From positions 1-36,882 of IMG/VR virus record IMGVR_UViG_3300044638_000429: a stretch of 36,882 nucleotides of DNA; one strand, written 5' to 3'. Made by a program: the position numbers and the translations under genes. Below the pieces are notes generated by a model, which was not told the origin of the DNA, made no database searches, and worked only from the letters and a program-made list of their open reading frames with translations. The stretch is from a virus. Numbering within the stretch: position 1 is the stretch's first letter; each line of letters opens with the position of its first letter. This document shows, piece after piece, positions 31,320 to 36,882 of this stretch.

Positions 31320-31984
31320 GCTGTCTCTCCTTGTAGCGCCCTGCGGATGGCTTCGTGAGAAACAATAACCCCGTGGCTGGTTTTTAAAATTGCCGATATG
31401 GCCCTAAACGAAATTCCTGTCGCCCTCATCTCCTTGGCGTACTTCAGCGCGGCCTGCTCTTCAGGCTTTTCCACCAGGACTGCCGCCTGACCAGTGCCTT
31501 GGATGGTGTAGCCGAACTTGGCGCTGCCGCCCAGATGGCCGCCAGCCTTGCGCTTAGCAGCTTGACCCTGCTTCTGGCGCTCCTTGAGCACTCTGCGCTC
31601 ATGGCCGGCAAAGCTGCAAAGGATCTCCAGCATGAGCTGGGCGTAGATGTTGCTGCTGTCGGTGACATCCCCGTGGCCGTTGATGATCAGCTTGACACCA
31701 AGCTCCTTGCACTTCTTGATCGACTGAAGCGCATCCAACAGATCCCGACTAAACCGATCCAGCTTGGCCACGATCACAGTGTCGCCTTGCTGGAGCGTCA
31801 CGCTGTTGGCTTGCAGCCGTGCAAAGAAGGGGTCTGCACCACTCACGCCGCCATCCTCGATGAACTGCTCGATCACTAGGTTGTGGCTCATCGCGTTGCC
31901 GCTTATTTGCCTCTTCTGCTCCTGCATGCTGGTGTTGTCCACCTGCTCCGTAGTGCTGACCCTCACATACCCGTAGACTGTCAT
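31316..31984 (-). CDS. Serine recombinase (resolvase/invertase family)
   Basis: A 222-aa small serine recombinase. The catalytic domain begins VYGYVRVSTTEQVDN with nucleophile Ser10 and Arg8. KLDRFSRDLLD (74-84) carries the conserved Arg residues, and ILCSFAGHERRVLKERQKQG leads into the long E helix. The C-terminal part (GISFRAISAILKTSHGVIVSHEAIRRAL) is a helix-turn-helix DNA reader. This is too short for a large serine integrase. It may resolve multimers of a circular replicon, invert a segment, or be a horizontally acquired element. It is driven by the promoter immediately upstream. Confidence 0.92.
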   Translation of the reverse strand: MTVYGYVRVSTTEQVDNTSMQEQKRQISGNAMSHNLVIEQFIEDGGVSGADPFFARLQANSVTLQQGDTVIVAKLDRFSRDLLDALQSIKKCKELGVKLIINGHGDVTDSSNIYAQLMLEILCSFAGHERRVLKERQKQGQAAKRKAGGHLGGSAKFGYTIQGTGQAAVLVEKPEEQAALKYAKEMRATGISFRAISAILKTSHGVIVSHEAIRRALQGETA

Positions 31985-32195
31985 TTAGTTGCTCTCCCTG
32001 TTAATTTGTTGACCTTGTACGCAATTATCTAACAGGTTGGCAGGTTGTCAAGTGGTTTTTAAAAAAATTTTTTTTTAGGGTTGTAGGTTGGTAGGTGTTG
32101 AGTGCCGCATCAGCCGCCCCCACCGAGGCGCGGGACGGGGGGGGTCGCGGCGCGGCGGCGGCCAGCAGGCGGCCACCAGCCCCAGATTCCGAGGG
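31985..32195. promoter_or_regulatory. Non-coding spacer between small terminase and recombinase genes
   Basis: A 211-bp gap without a gene. From the recombinase side: the promoter, an A/T tract (runs of A and T at 32056-32076) likely to be bent, the second 13-bp repeat, then a G/C-dominated stretch (about 32110-32185) with a G7 run and CG-rich repeats. A perfect 16-bp palindrome, CGAGGGTTAACCCTCG, at 32190-32205 spans the small-terminase stop. It may include a packaging (pac/cos) or recombination site; nothing here proves which. Confidence 0.5.
32024..32051 (-). promoter_or_regulatory. Strong sigma70-like promoter for recombinase/late operon
   Basis: Minus-strand -35 TTGACA (32051-32046), 16-bp spacer, -10 GATAAT (32029-32024), about 40 bases before the recombinase start. 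The spacer carries the 13-bp sequence CAGGTTGGCAGGT (plus strand, 32033-32045). A near copy, TAGGTTGGTAGGT, lies at 32084-32096; the two differ at 2 of 13 positions. This suggests a repressor or recombinase binding site overlapping the promoter. It is the best promoter match I found in the window. Confidence 0.8.
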
Positions 32196-32705
32196 TTAAC
32201 CCTCGTCAATCACGGCTTTGTCAATCCCGTTTACGGGCGTGACAGATCGATGCCTCAATGCGTCCAGTGCCAAGCTGCCAAGGTCGATGTTCACCAGAGG
32301 CGCGGCCTTGTCGCTGTACTGGTCGTTTAGTTTGCCGGCCAGCCAGCGCCGGTTATCGGTGCGCAGCTTGGCAAGCTGCACCTCTTGGATGGTTGCGGCG
32401 TCTGCAATCTCGATAGTTTGTTCTGCTAAACTTTGCCCACCACGCGCACGCGCCTGCGCGTAGGCAGAGCGGCGCGTCTCGCCGCCTCTTTCAATCCATC
32501 TGTCGAATGTCGTAACCGCCACACCTAATGACTTGCAAAGTGCGGAAGTCGTGCCGCCGTTTGCAATGAATTCAAATGTGGCATCCTCACCACCGAACTT
32601 GTGGATCGCTTTATTTGCCCCGCTAAGTTCAGCTTTTTTGCTTTGGGCTGCCGCAATATTTGCAGCGCTCTGGTCTGCAATTTCGGCCAATGTGTCACGA
32701 CTCAT
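32196..32705 (-). CDS. terS: Small terminase subunit
   Basis: A 169-aa product from the ATG at 32705, inside the end of the VRR-NUC gene. It has a helix-turn-helix region (TFEFIANGGTTSALCKSLGVAVTTFDRWIERG, about 45-75). A typical small-terminase oligomerisation segment follows: YAQARARGGQSLAEQTIEIADAATIQEVQLAKLRTDNRRWLAGKLNDQYSDK. It recognises packaging sites and feeds DNA to the large subunit. It is separated from terL by about 2.3 kb holding the recombinase and small genes, an unusual interruption. Confidence 0.82.
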   Translation of the reverse strand: MSRDTLAEIADQSAANIAAAQSKKAELSGANKAIHKFGGEDATFEFIANGGTTSALCKSLGVAVTTFDRWIERGGETRRSAYAQARARGGQSLAEQTIEIADAATIQEVQLAKLRTDNRRWLAGKLNDQYSDKAAPLVNIDLGSLALDALRHRSVTPVNGIDKAVIDEG

Positions 32706-33069
32706 CCAAGTACTCCTCAATGATTTTGAAACCTTCTGAGGCTGACCTGGCGATAACGCACAGATAGCCCTCATCGTTCAGTTGCTTTGCAATGCAATTT
32801 TGCTCCTTGCTGACAACCCCGACCTTCGTCTTCATCTCCACAAACAACCCCCCAAAGCCCTTGGATCGCTTCAGGACGCACAGATCAGGCATTCCAGCCA
32901 GTACACCCTCACCATGCAGCCTGACGCGCTCTGACGCCGATCTGTCGCCCCCATTCGGTATTGCTGCAATCAGCACATCCGGATGGAAAGCCCTGACGCG
33001 CTGCACCAGCTTGACCTGTTCGGAATGCTCAATGCTTTTCCTCTTGCGCTTTATGTCAATTCCCACCAT
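32695..33069 (-). CDS. VRR-NUC domain nuclease
   Basis: A 124-aa product from the ATG at 33069; the longer frame only shadows the upstream gene. VRR-NUC motifs: HSEQ early (Glu17), AIPNGGDRSASERVRLHGEGVLAGMPDL (Asp62), GLFVEMKTK (Glu78-x-Lys80) and Gln90. Such stand-alone domains act as structure-specific nucleases in phage replication/recombination. Overlaps the preceding gene by 19 bases and the small terminase by 11. Confidence 0.88.
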   Translation of the reverse strand: MVGIDIKRKRKSIEHSEQVKLVQRVRAFHPDVLIAAIPNGGDRSASERVRLHGEGVLAGMPDLCVLKRSKGFGGLFVEMKTKVGVVSKEQNCIAKQLNDEGYLCVIARSASEGFKIIEEYLDES

Positions 33070-33389
33070 GCAGGTGATTCTACGGAATCGCTTGCACTTG
33101 CGGGAGGCCCATCGCTGAACATGTGGCAATGGTGTAATACTTTTTCTGGGATGCACAAGTTGTCGGTCTTTGTGCAGAAGTCCTGACTGAACGAAACCTT
33201 GGCCCACCCGTTCTTGACCATCACGGCGCTGAACATCCATTGCCCAGCCTTGTCGTTGACCCTGCGGAACTTCTCAAACTCCTCTGCCTTGAAATTCCAC
33301 TGCTGTATCCTCGACTCCAAGTTCGAGCAGTTTTTGCACAAAACGCGCTCCTCATCTTTCCAATCATCTGCCTGTGGATAACTTTTCAC
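33051..33389 (-). CDS. Hypothetical Cys-containing protein, 112 aa (GTG start)
   Basis: A GTG at 33389 follows AAGGAG at a good distance; the frame extends upstream through the candidate origin, which is not credible coding. The product has YPQADDWKDEERVLCKNCSNLESRIQQWNFKAEEFEKFRRVND, then FSQDFCTKTDNLCIPEKV. The paired Cys (CKNC; FC-x6-C) could bind zinc. The function is unknown; its place between origin and nuclease suggests replication. Confidence 0.6.
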   Translation of the reverse strand: MKSYPQADDWKDEERVLCKNCSNLESRIQQWNFKAEEFEKFRRVNDKAGQWMFSAVMVKNGWAKVSFSQDFCTKTDNLCIPEKVLHHCHMFSDGPPASASDSVESPAWWELT

Positions 33390-33417
33390 TGTCAAGCTCC
33401 TTAGTCGAGGTGACCAA

Positions 33418-33460
33418 GTCGAAGATACCTCCCAAAGAAAAAAACCGAGGTATCTCCGAC
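33418..33460. repeat. Long inverted repeat next to DnaA boxes
   Basis: GTCGAAGATACCTC (33418-33431) faces GAGGTATCTCCGAC (33447-33460): 14-bp arms with one mismatch and a 15-nt purine-rich loop. It is 30-60 bases before the GTG start of the 112-aa gene, and may be an origin element, a repressor site or an mRNA leader hairpin. Confidence 0.8.
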
Positions 33461-33495
33461 TTGTCAAGCTCATCAAAAATCGGTGATTAGGCTGT

Positions 33496-33528
33496 GGATA
33501 ACCTGTGGATAACTCCACAGGGTTATCC
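33496..33528. repeat. Inverted repeat built from DnaA-box sequences
   Basis: GGATAACC-TGTGGA, a TAAC loop, then TCCACA and GG(G)TTATCC: 14 base pairs with one bulged G. Both arms contain the TTATCC/GGATAA core of DnaA boxes, so the dyad creates opposed binding sites. No T-run follows on either strand, so it is not a terminator. Confidence 0.8.
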
Positions 33529-33614
33529 AACAGCTCCATCTTTGTCGGCGGGACTGTCCCTTCGAGGTCTCGCCGAGGTCGCGCCGACTCCTCGACTTAG
33601 ATGGAGATCTAAAT

Positions 33615-35801
33615 TCAGCCTTCATGGCGGCCACCATTGCCCAGCAAATTCCATGCATTGTTCTCTGCATCTGGTGCGAATCGGCGCAGCACTGACAGGC
33701 CAACGGAGCGTTTTACATCGCCTTTTGACGCTCCAGGCACGGCTGCATAGACTTCAGCCCATTCCAATTTGTAGGCATTCGGATGTAACTTGCATTCCTT
33801 GGGAGCGTTTGATCCCTTGCGGATAACGACCCCTTCGGGATGCTCGTTCAGGATTGACTGCACGAATGAGGCCGCCATGTCGCACTTGTCCATGACCCTG
33901 ATGGACTTGTTTTCTTCAATGCGTTGCGCGGCCTCCTGCTTTCTGGATGCTTCGCTTGTCGGGTATGGGATGACTGTGATGCACTGGACATCCTGCGGGT
34001 TGCCGTGCTTGGTGATGACCACCTCATTGTGGATGTGGGTCTGAAAGCTGATCTCCCTGTGGATCGGCTCGTATCGGGTCTTGATGAGCCGCATAAAGCG
34101 GTTCTTTTCCTCATCCATGAACAGGATGGCCGTCAGGGTTGCATCACCTGTGAAGGCACTTGCACCACGGGCCAGAGCGCTGTCGTCGTTGGTCTGTGCG
34201 GTCTTGGCGGTGTGGGTGATGATCTTGATCGGGGTGGAGAGTTGAGTGTAAATAGTCTGCTTGATGGCGGCCATATAACTACCGACCTCAGAGTTATCAT
34301 TCTCATTATCTATCTCTAAGGTTGCATTAGAAGTGTCAATAATTAATAATGGCCGTTCAGTAGTTGTGTGTCTGATTACATTCTCTGCTAAAAGTAATAT
34401 CTCCGGCACTTTAGACCGCTTTGATTCAATGACGATAAACCACTGGGAGACTTCAGTGGGGTCGAGATTCCAGTATTTCACATAAGCATAAAGAGATTGC
34501 CTGACTTGATTGGCATCCTCGGTGACATAAAGAATCTTCCTGCGGGATTCTGTTTTGAGTGGGGAATCGGACAGAGTAAATCCAGCGGCAATTAGGCAGA
34601 CGCTGACCATTGCCGTGGTCTTGCCCACACCAGGCTGGCCGGCGGTCACTGAGAAACTATGGGCGAGAAAGCCATCGATCAGGTATTCGACAGGGTAGAG
34701 CTTGGTCAGGTCGAGGTTTAATTCTTTCCAGTACGGGGCTGGCTGGTCTGTGGGTGTTGGCTGGTCACCGGCGACTTGAGCCTGCTGCGCTTGGATGTAG
34801 GTGGAGAAATCCTCGACTGCCGACTTTCGCTCTTCGGCGCGGCTCGGCGTTGAGTACCCGCCTTGCTTTGCGTGATGGAACAGCGTGCCGATAGAGACGC
34901 CCTTGCCTTGGTGGAAAGACTTCCAATGCGTGTCGATGTCCTGCTCTGACTTGTACTTCGCGCCTTGACTGCTCCAGCCGGCCCAGAGTTGGTGGCCTTG
35001 AGCGCCGAATGCCGTATGCAGCGCTTGGCCAATCTCAATCCATGTCGTGTAGTCTGAATCTGGGTTGATGAATTGCAAGGCTTGGGCTGCCTTGCTGTAG
35101 TCATCGGTGGAGCTTGACAGGGTTGGCTGGTAGACCGGCGTCTCAGGCTTTGGCCGTGGCACTTCGATTGGCTGGTTGGAGTTGTCCTGCTCAATGACGC
35201 CCCACATAGTGAGCAAAGACAGTAGATTGTCATGCACCTCGTTGGAGAGCTTGCCGACCAGCTTTGAGCCTGACAGCAGCACCGACTTGCCTGGCGATGT
35301 CGGCAGCCCGAACACCTCGATCTCTTGGCCGCCGCCCAACTTGTACTTGGGCTTGATCTTGTCCAGATCCTCATCAGCCACGAAAAGGAAGACATGCCGA
35401 CCCCTGCCGGAGACGCTTACCTCCGTGAGTTGATCCTGTTGCTTGACCCACTCGGCCATGCGCTTGATGGCGATATTGGTCGCACCTGTGGAGTGCTTCA
35501 TGTCCACATCAAGGCAGACAAGGTAAGCGCCACTGGACATGGATGGGGTCTGCATCACGATGCCCAGATAGCTGCCGGCAGGCGCGGCATCCATTGATAG
35601 CACCTCTGATGCGCTGTAAAGCTGGTCGGGTGTAGTGTCACGCGCCACACCTTGGCCGGTCTTTTTGTAGGGGATTTTCTTGCCATCGGCTGTGGTGGCA
35701 AAAGTGCAGAACACTGCTGACGGATGCTGCTCAATCAGCTTGACAGCAATGGCCTTTGAGTTGGTGAACTCAGTGGCCGTTGCTTTTGGTAAAATACTCA
35801 T
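33615..35801 (-). CDS. Primase-polymerase / RecA-like helicase fusion
   Basis: A 728-aa replication protein. The N-terminal half has archaeo-eukaryotic primase features: CLDVDMK (Asp98, Asp100), SVSGRGRHVFLF (131-136, the S-G-x-G-x-H motif) and GGQEIEVFG (about 157-165). Residues about 238-312 (LQFINPDSDYTTWIEIGQALHTAFG, WAGWSSQGAKYK, IDTHWKSFHQG) form a PriCT-2-like linker. The C-terminal half is a RepA/AAA_25-type ATPase: Walker A AGQPGVGKTT (387-396), Walker B LLIIDTSNA (485-493), ITHTAKT sensor (528-533). It should prime and unwind at the adjacent candidate origin. No separate DNA polymerase is present, so host or primpol synthesis must elongate. Confidence 0.88.
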   Translation of the reverse strand: MSILPKATATEFTNSKAIAVKLIEQHPSAVFCTFATTADGKKIPYKKTGQGVARDTTPDQLYSASEVLSMDAAPAGSYLGIVMQTPSMSSGAYLVCLDVDMKHSTGATNIAIKRMAEWVKQQDQLTEVSVSGRGRHVFLFVADEDLDKIKPKYKLGGGQEIEVFGLPTSPGKSVLLSGSKLVGKLSNEVHDNLLSLLTMWGVIEQDNSNQPIEVPRPKPETPVYQPTLSSSTDDYSKAAQALQFINPDSDYTTWIEIGQALHTAFGAQGHQLWAGWSSQGAKYKSEQDIDTHWKSFHQGKGVSIGTLFHHAKQGGYSTPSRAEERKSAVEDFSTYIQAQQAQVAGDQPTPTDQPAPYWKELNLDLTKLYPVEYLIDGFLAHSFSVTAGQPGVGKTTAMVSVCLIAAGFTLSDSPLKTESRRKILYVTEDANQVRQSLYAYVKYWNLDPTEVSQWFIVIESKRSKVPEILLLAENVIRHTTTERPLLIIDTSNATLEIDNENDNSEVGSYMAAIKQTIYTQLSTPIKIITHTAKTAQTNDDSALARGASAFTGDATLTAILFMDEEKNRFMRLIKTRYEPIHREISFQTHIHNEVVITKHGNPQDVQCITVIPYPTSEASRKQEAAQRIEENKSIRVMDKCDMAASFVQSILNEHPEGVVIRKGSNAPKECKLHPNAYKLEWAEVYAAVPGASKGDVKRSVGLSVLRRFAPDAENNAWNLLGNGGRHEG

Positions 35802-35853
35802 GTTGTTGATCTCGCGGTTGACGACAAGTTGTTCTCCTTCTGGAGTGATCCAG
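35802..35853. promoter_or_regulatory. Leader of the primase gene
   Basis: A short gap between the glycosyltransferase stop and the primase ATG. A good ribosome site (AGAAGGAGA, minus strand, near 35830-35838) is about 30 bases too far from the ATG at 35801, but is well placed for a TTG at about 35825. That TTG opens a possible 9-codon leader ending in TGA that overlaps the primase ATG (ATGA). A translated leader with coupling is possible, not shown. Confidence 0.35.
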
Positions 35854-36771
35854 TTACCCCTGACAGTTCACGCTGTCAGGGGTTTTTCTTTGGGAGGTTG
35901 ATTCTAGTACTTGGGTCATGCCGTAGTTGTTAATCTTCGGCATGGCACTCACATCTACAGTCCTGATAAGCCTGTTGTTTTTAAATCTTGAGTAATCGAC
36001 ATGGTGATGCCATCGATTGAACTTAAAAACAACTTTGGCCACATCTGGATGCAGATCGGCCAGCATCTGGCTCTTGGGCAAAGTCCCTTCTGCATCGTAA
36101 AAATCTGCACTGTTGCCACCACGCATTCGCTGTGTGGTGATCTTTCCGCACAGGAATGCATTGAACTGAATAGTGCAGAGTCCATCCTTTAGTACGCGAA
36201 TACTCAGGTCAGTGTCCTCGTTGTATCGCCCCCGCCAGCGGTAGCCGGAGTGGTTGTCGATCAGCAGGCATGAGTAGATGCGCGTGTTCAAAATGTACGG
36301 GGGAACGGGGTCGCCCTTCTTGCAGAAAGAGTAGTAGTTGAGGCCGGCCACCGGCACATTGGAATAGCGGCAAACAAAATCTTCTGCTGCAAGAAGGGTT
36401 GAGCCTGTCCTGACCTCAAATTTCTCGTTCCGGTTGAGGTAGTGGAAGGCGTCAATGTTGTCATCCATGACCCAATGACGGGGGTGCTTCATCCAGATAG
36501 AGTGATCGATGCAGAAGTTTCGTGCGGGGCCCGGCCCCGTGCTCTTCCCCGCATACCCCAAAGCATCACAGGTTTCGTACTCTGCCTTGTATATCGGCGG
36601 CAGCACCAGCAATTCCCCGTAGCACCTGCCGGCCCTGTACAGGTCAAGCTCCTGCTCCTCCACCACGATGTAGTGCGGCACTCCCATCTCATGCAGCGCT
36701 CTGGTCGTGAGGCCATTCGCATGGCGGCCCTTGGAAACGATGTAGACCGGAAACTTAGGATTCATCGACAT
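35854..36771 (-). CDS. TET-associated-type (TAGT-like) glycosyltransferase
   Basis: A 305-aa GT-A enzyme. It begins MNPKFPVYIVSKGRHANGLTTRALHEMGVPHYIVVEEQE, with an ATG six bases before this Met as alternative start (family members usually begin MNPK). Conserved parts: GPGPARNFCIDHSI (80-92), HWVMDDNIDAFHYLNRN (metal-binding DD 103-104), PYILNTRIYSCLLI, RWRGRYNEDTDLSIRVLKDGLCTIQFN (catalytic acidic region 180-204) and EGTLPKSQMLADLHPDVAKVVFKFNRWHHHVDY. This is the pattern I associate with TAGT enzymes proposed to glycosylate hydroxymethyl-pyrimidines in phage DNA. No TET/JBP oxygenase or hydroxymethylase is in the window. The C-terminal codons form a hairpin. Confidence 0.8.
   Translation of the reverse strand: MSMNPKFPVYIVSKGRHANGLTTRALHEMGVPHYIVVEEQELDLYRAGRCYGELLVLPPIYKAEYETCDALGYAGKSTGPGPARNFCIDHSIWMKHPRHWVMDDNIDAFHYLNRNEKFEVRTGSTLLAAEDFVCRYSNVPVAGLNYYSFCKKGDPVPPYILNTRIYSCLLIDNHSGYRWRGRYNEDTDLSIRVLKDGLCTIQFNAFLCGKITTQRMRGGNSADFYDAEGTLPKSQMLADLHPDVAKVVFKFNRWHHHVDYSRFKNNRLIRTVDVSAMPKINNYGMTQVLESTSQRKTPDSVNCQG
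35857..35891 (+). terminator. Intrinsic terminator oriented against the genes
   Basis: CCCCTGACAG (35857-35866), loop TTCACG, CTGTCAGGGG (35873-35882), then TTTTTCTTT: a perfect 10-bp stem and T-run reading in the plus direction. All nearby genes read minus; on that strand the hairpin is preceded by A residues and followed by no T-run. It lies in the last codons of the glycosyltransferase gene. Confidence 0.75.
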
Positions 36772-36882
36772 ACACCTTGCGCTCCAGCCCCCAATGAGAC
36801 TTGAACGGATGCCAAATGCTTTTTGTTTTTATGGTCAGCTTTTGGTTGATAACTTTTTCAAAGTCTTTGTAGTCGGCCTCGG
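36750..36882. repeat. Terminal direct repeat, right copy
   Basis: Matches bases 1-133 with 132 identities (T at 36866 against C at 117). Joining the ends gives a circle of about 36,749 bp with intact overlapping genes across the junction. Confidence 0.95.
36755..36882 (-). CDS. Partial second copy of the 78-aa gene (window end)
   Basis: The 3' part of the gene at 6-242, repeated because the window ends overlap; truncated at the edge. It differs by one synonymous base. Not a separate gene in the circular genome. Confidence 0.9.
   Translation of the reverse strand, partial: EADYKDFEKVINQKLTIKTKSIWHPFKSHWGLERKVYVDES

Larger units (their letters stand above)
33390..33614. other. Candidate replication origin: DnaA boxes, dyads and CGAGGT repeats
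   Basis: A 225-bp gene-free stretch. It has perfect DnaA-box matches TGTGGATAA at 33493-33501 and 33504-33512, with a third at 33373-33381 just inside the neighbouring gene. A 14-bp hairpin with a TAAC loop and one bulged G spans 33496-33528. A second dyad (33418-33431 against 33447-33460, 13 of 14 matching, 15-nt loop) lies to its left. CGAGGT occurs four times (33406, 33446, 33563, 33574), and TTAGTCGAGG at 33401 is nearly mirrored by CCTCGACTTAG at 33590-33600. Next to the primase-helicase gene. Confidence 0.6.

Noticed and set aside
32190-32205. Perfect palindrome as a terminator for terS
   Set aside because: No loop and no T-run on either strand; more likely a binding site or chance.
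33436-33477. Minus-strand promoter TTGACA at 33469-33474 with T-run as -10
   Set aside because: The -35 is perfect, but at 17-bp spacing the -10 position is only a T-run, and the spacer lies inside the inverted repeat. Not convincing enough to list as a promoter.
33390-33539. Longer form of the 112-aa protein through the origin region
   Set aside because: The added residues come from DnaA boxes and dyads; the GTG at 33389 has AAGGAG upstream.
1-36882. tRNA genes, CRISPR arrays, insertion sequences
   Set aside because: I saw no cloverleaf-like sequence, no spaced repeats and no transposase. The only mobile elements are the introns, the HNH gene and possibly the recombinase.

Overview
This window is a complete, or nearly complete, tailed-phage genome. 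It looks like a podovirus with an SU10/N4-like head. The last 133 bases (36750-36882) repeat the first 133 with a single base difference, so the sequence closes into a circle of about 36,749 bp. There is no tail-tube, sheath or tape-measure gene, but there are a large portal, an SU10-type capsid protein and adaptor, a beta-propeller-like tail protein and several Ala/Gly-rich internal virion proteins, as expected for a short-tailed phage. A GH108-type endolysin and a 3TM-type holin suggest a Gram-negative host. A freshwater proteobacterium is my guess only.

Layout. Almost all genes are on the minus strand and overlap or abut as one long series. Starting at the divergent control region near 3.1 kb and reading leftward across the circle junction: SNF2-like helicase, free-standing HNH homing endonuclease, Cas4/RecB-like nuclease (DUF2800), a 78-aa protein, a TET-associated-type (TAGT) glycosyltransferase, and a primase-polymerase/RecA-like helicase fusion. 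Next come a 225-bp non-coding region with DnaA boxes and dyads (candidate origin), a Cys-containing protein, a VRR-NUC nuclease and the small terminase. After a strong sigma70-type promoter come a serine recombinase, a set of small accessory genes and the large terminase. The head genes follow: small Lys-rich proteins, glycosyltransferase, methyltransferase, portal, scaffold, capsid, adaptor. Then come tail and lysis genes, and last the internal virion proteins, ending at 4860.

A short plus-strand island (3214-4863) carries the ssDNA-binding protein (DUF2815) and a coupled run of small ORFs ending in a winged-helix protein. A Cro/XRE-like repressor lies between them on the minus strand. The island ends in an intrinsic terminator that meets the end of the minus-strand series.

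The most notable feature is the major capsid gene (21206-22695). It is split into three exons by two ORF-less group I introns of about 260 nt each, both with recognisable core elements. Splicing restores one reading frame of about 320 codons matching the SU10-like (DUF5309) family. Conventional ORF calling would report two unrelated fragments and miss exon 1. Other notable points are three glycosyltransferases and a methyltransferase among replication and head genes, an ART-like virion protein, and a tail-region protein built of two kinds of short repeats.
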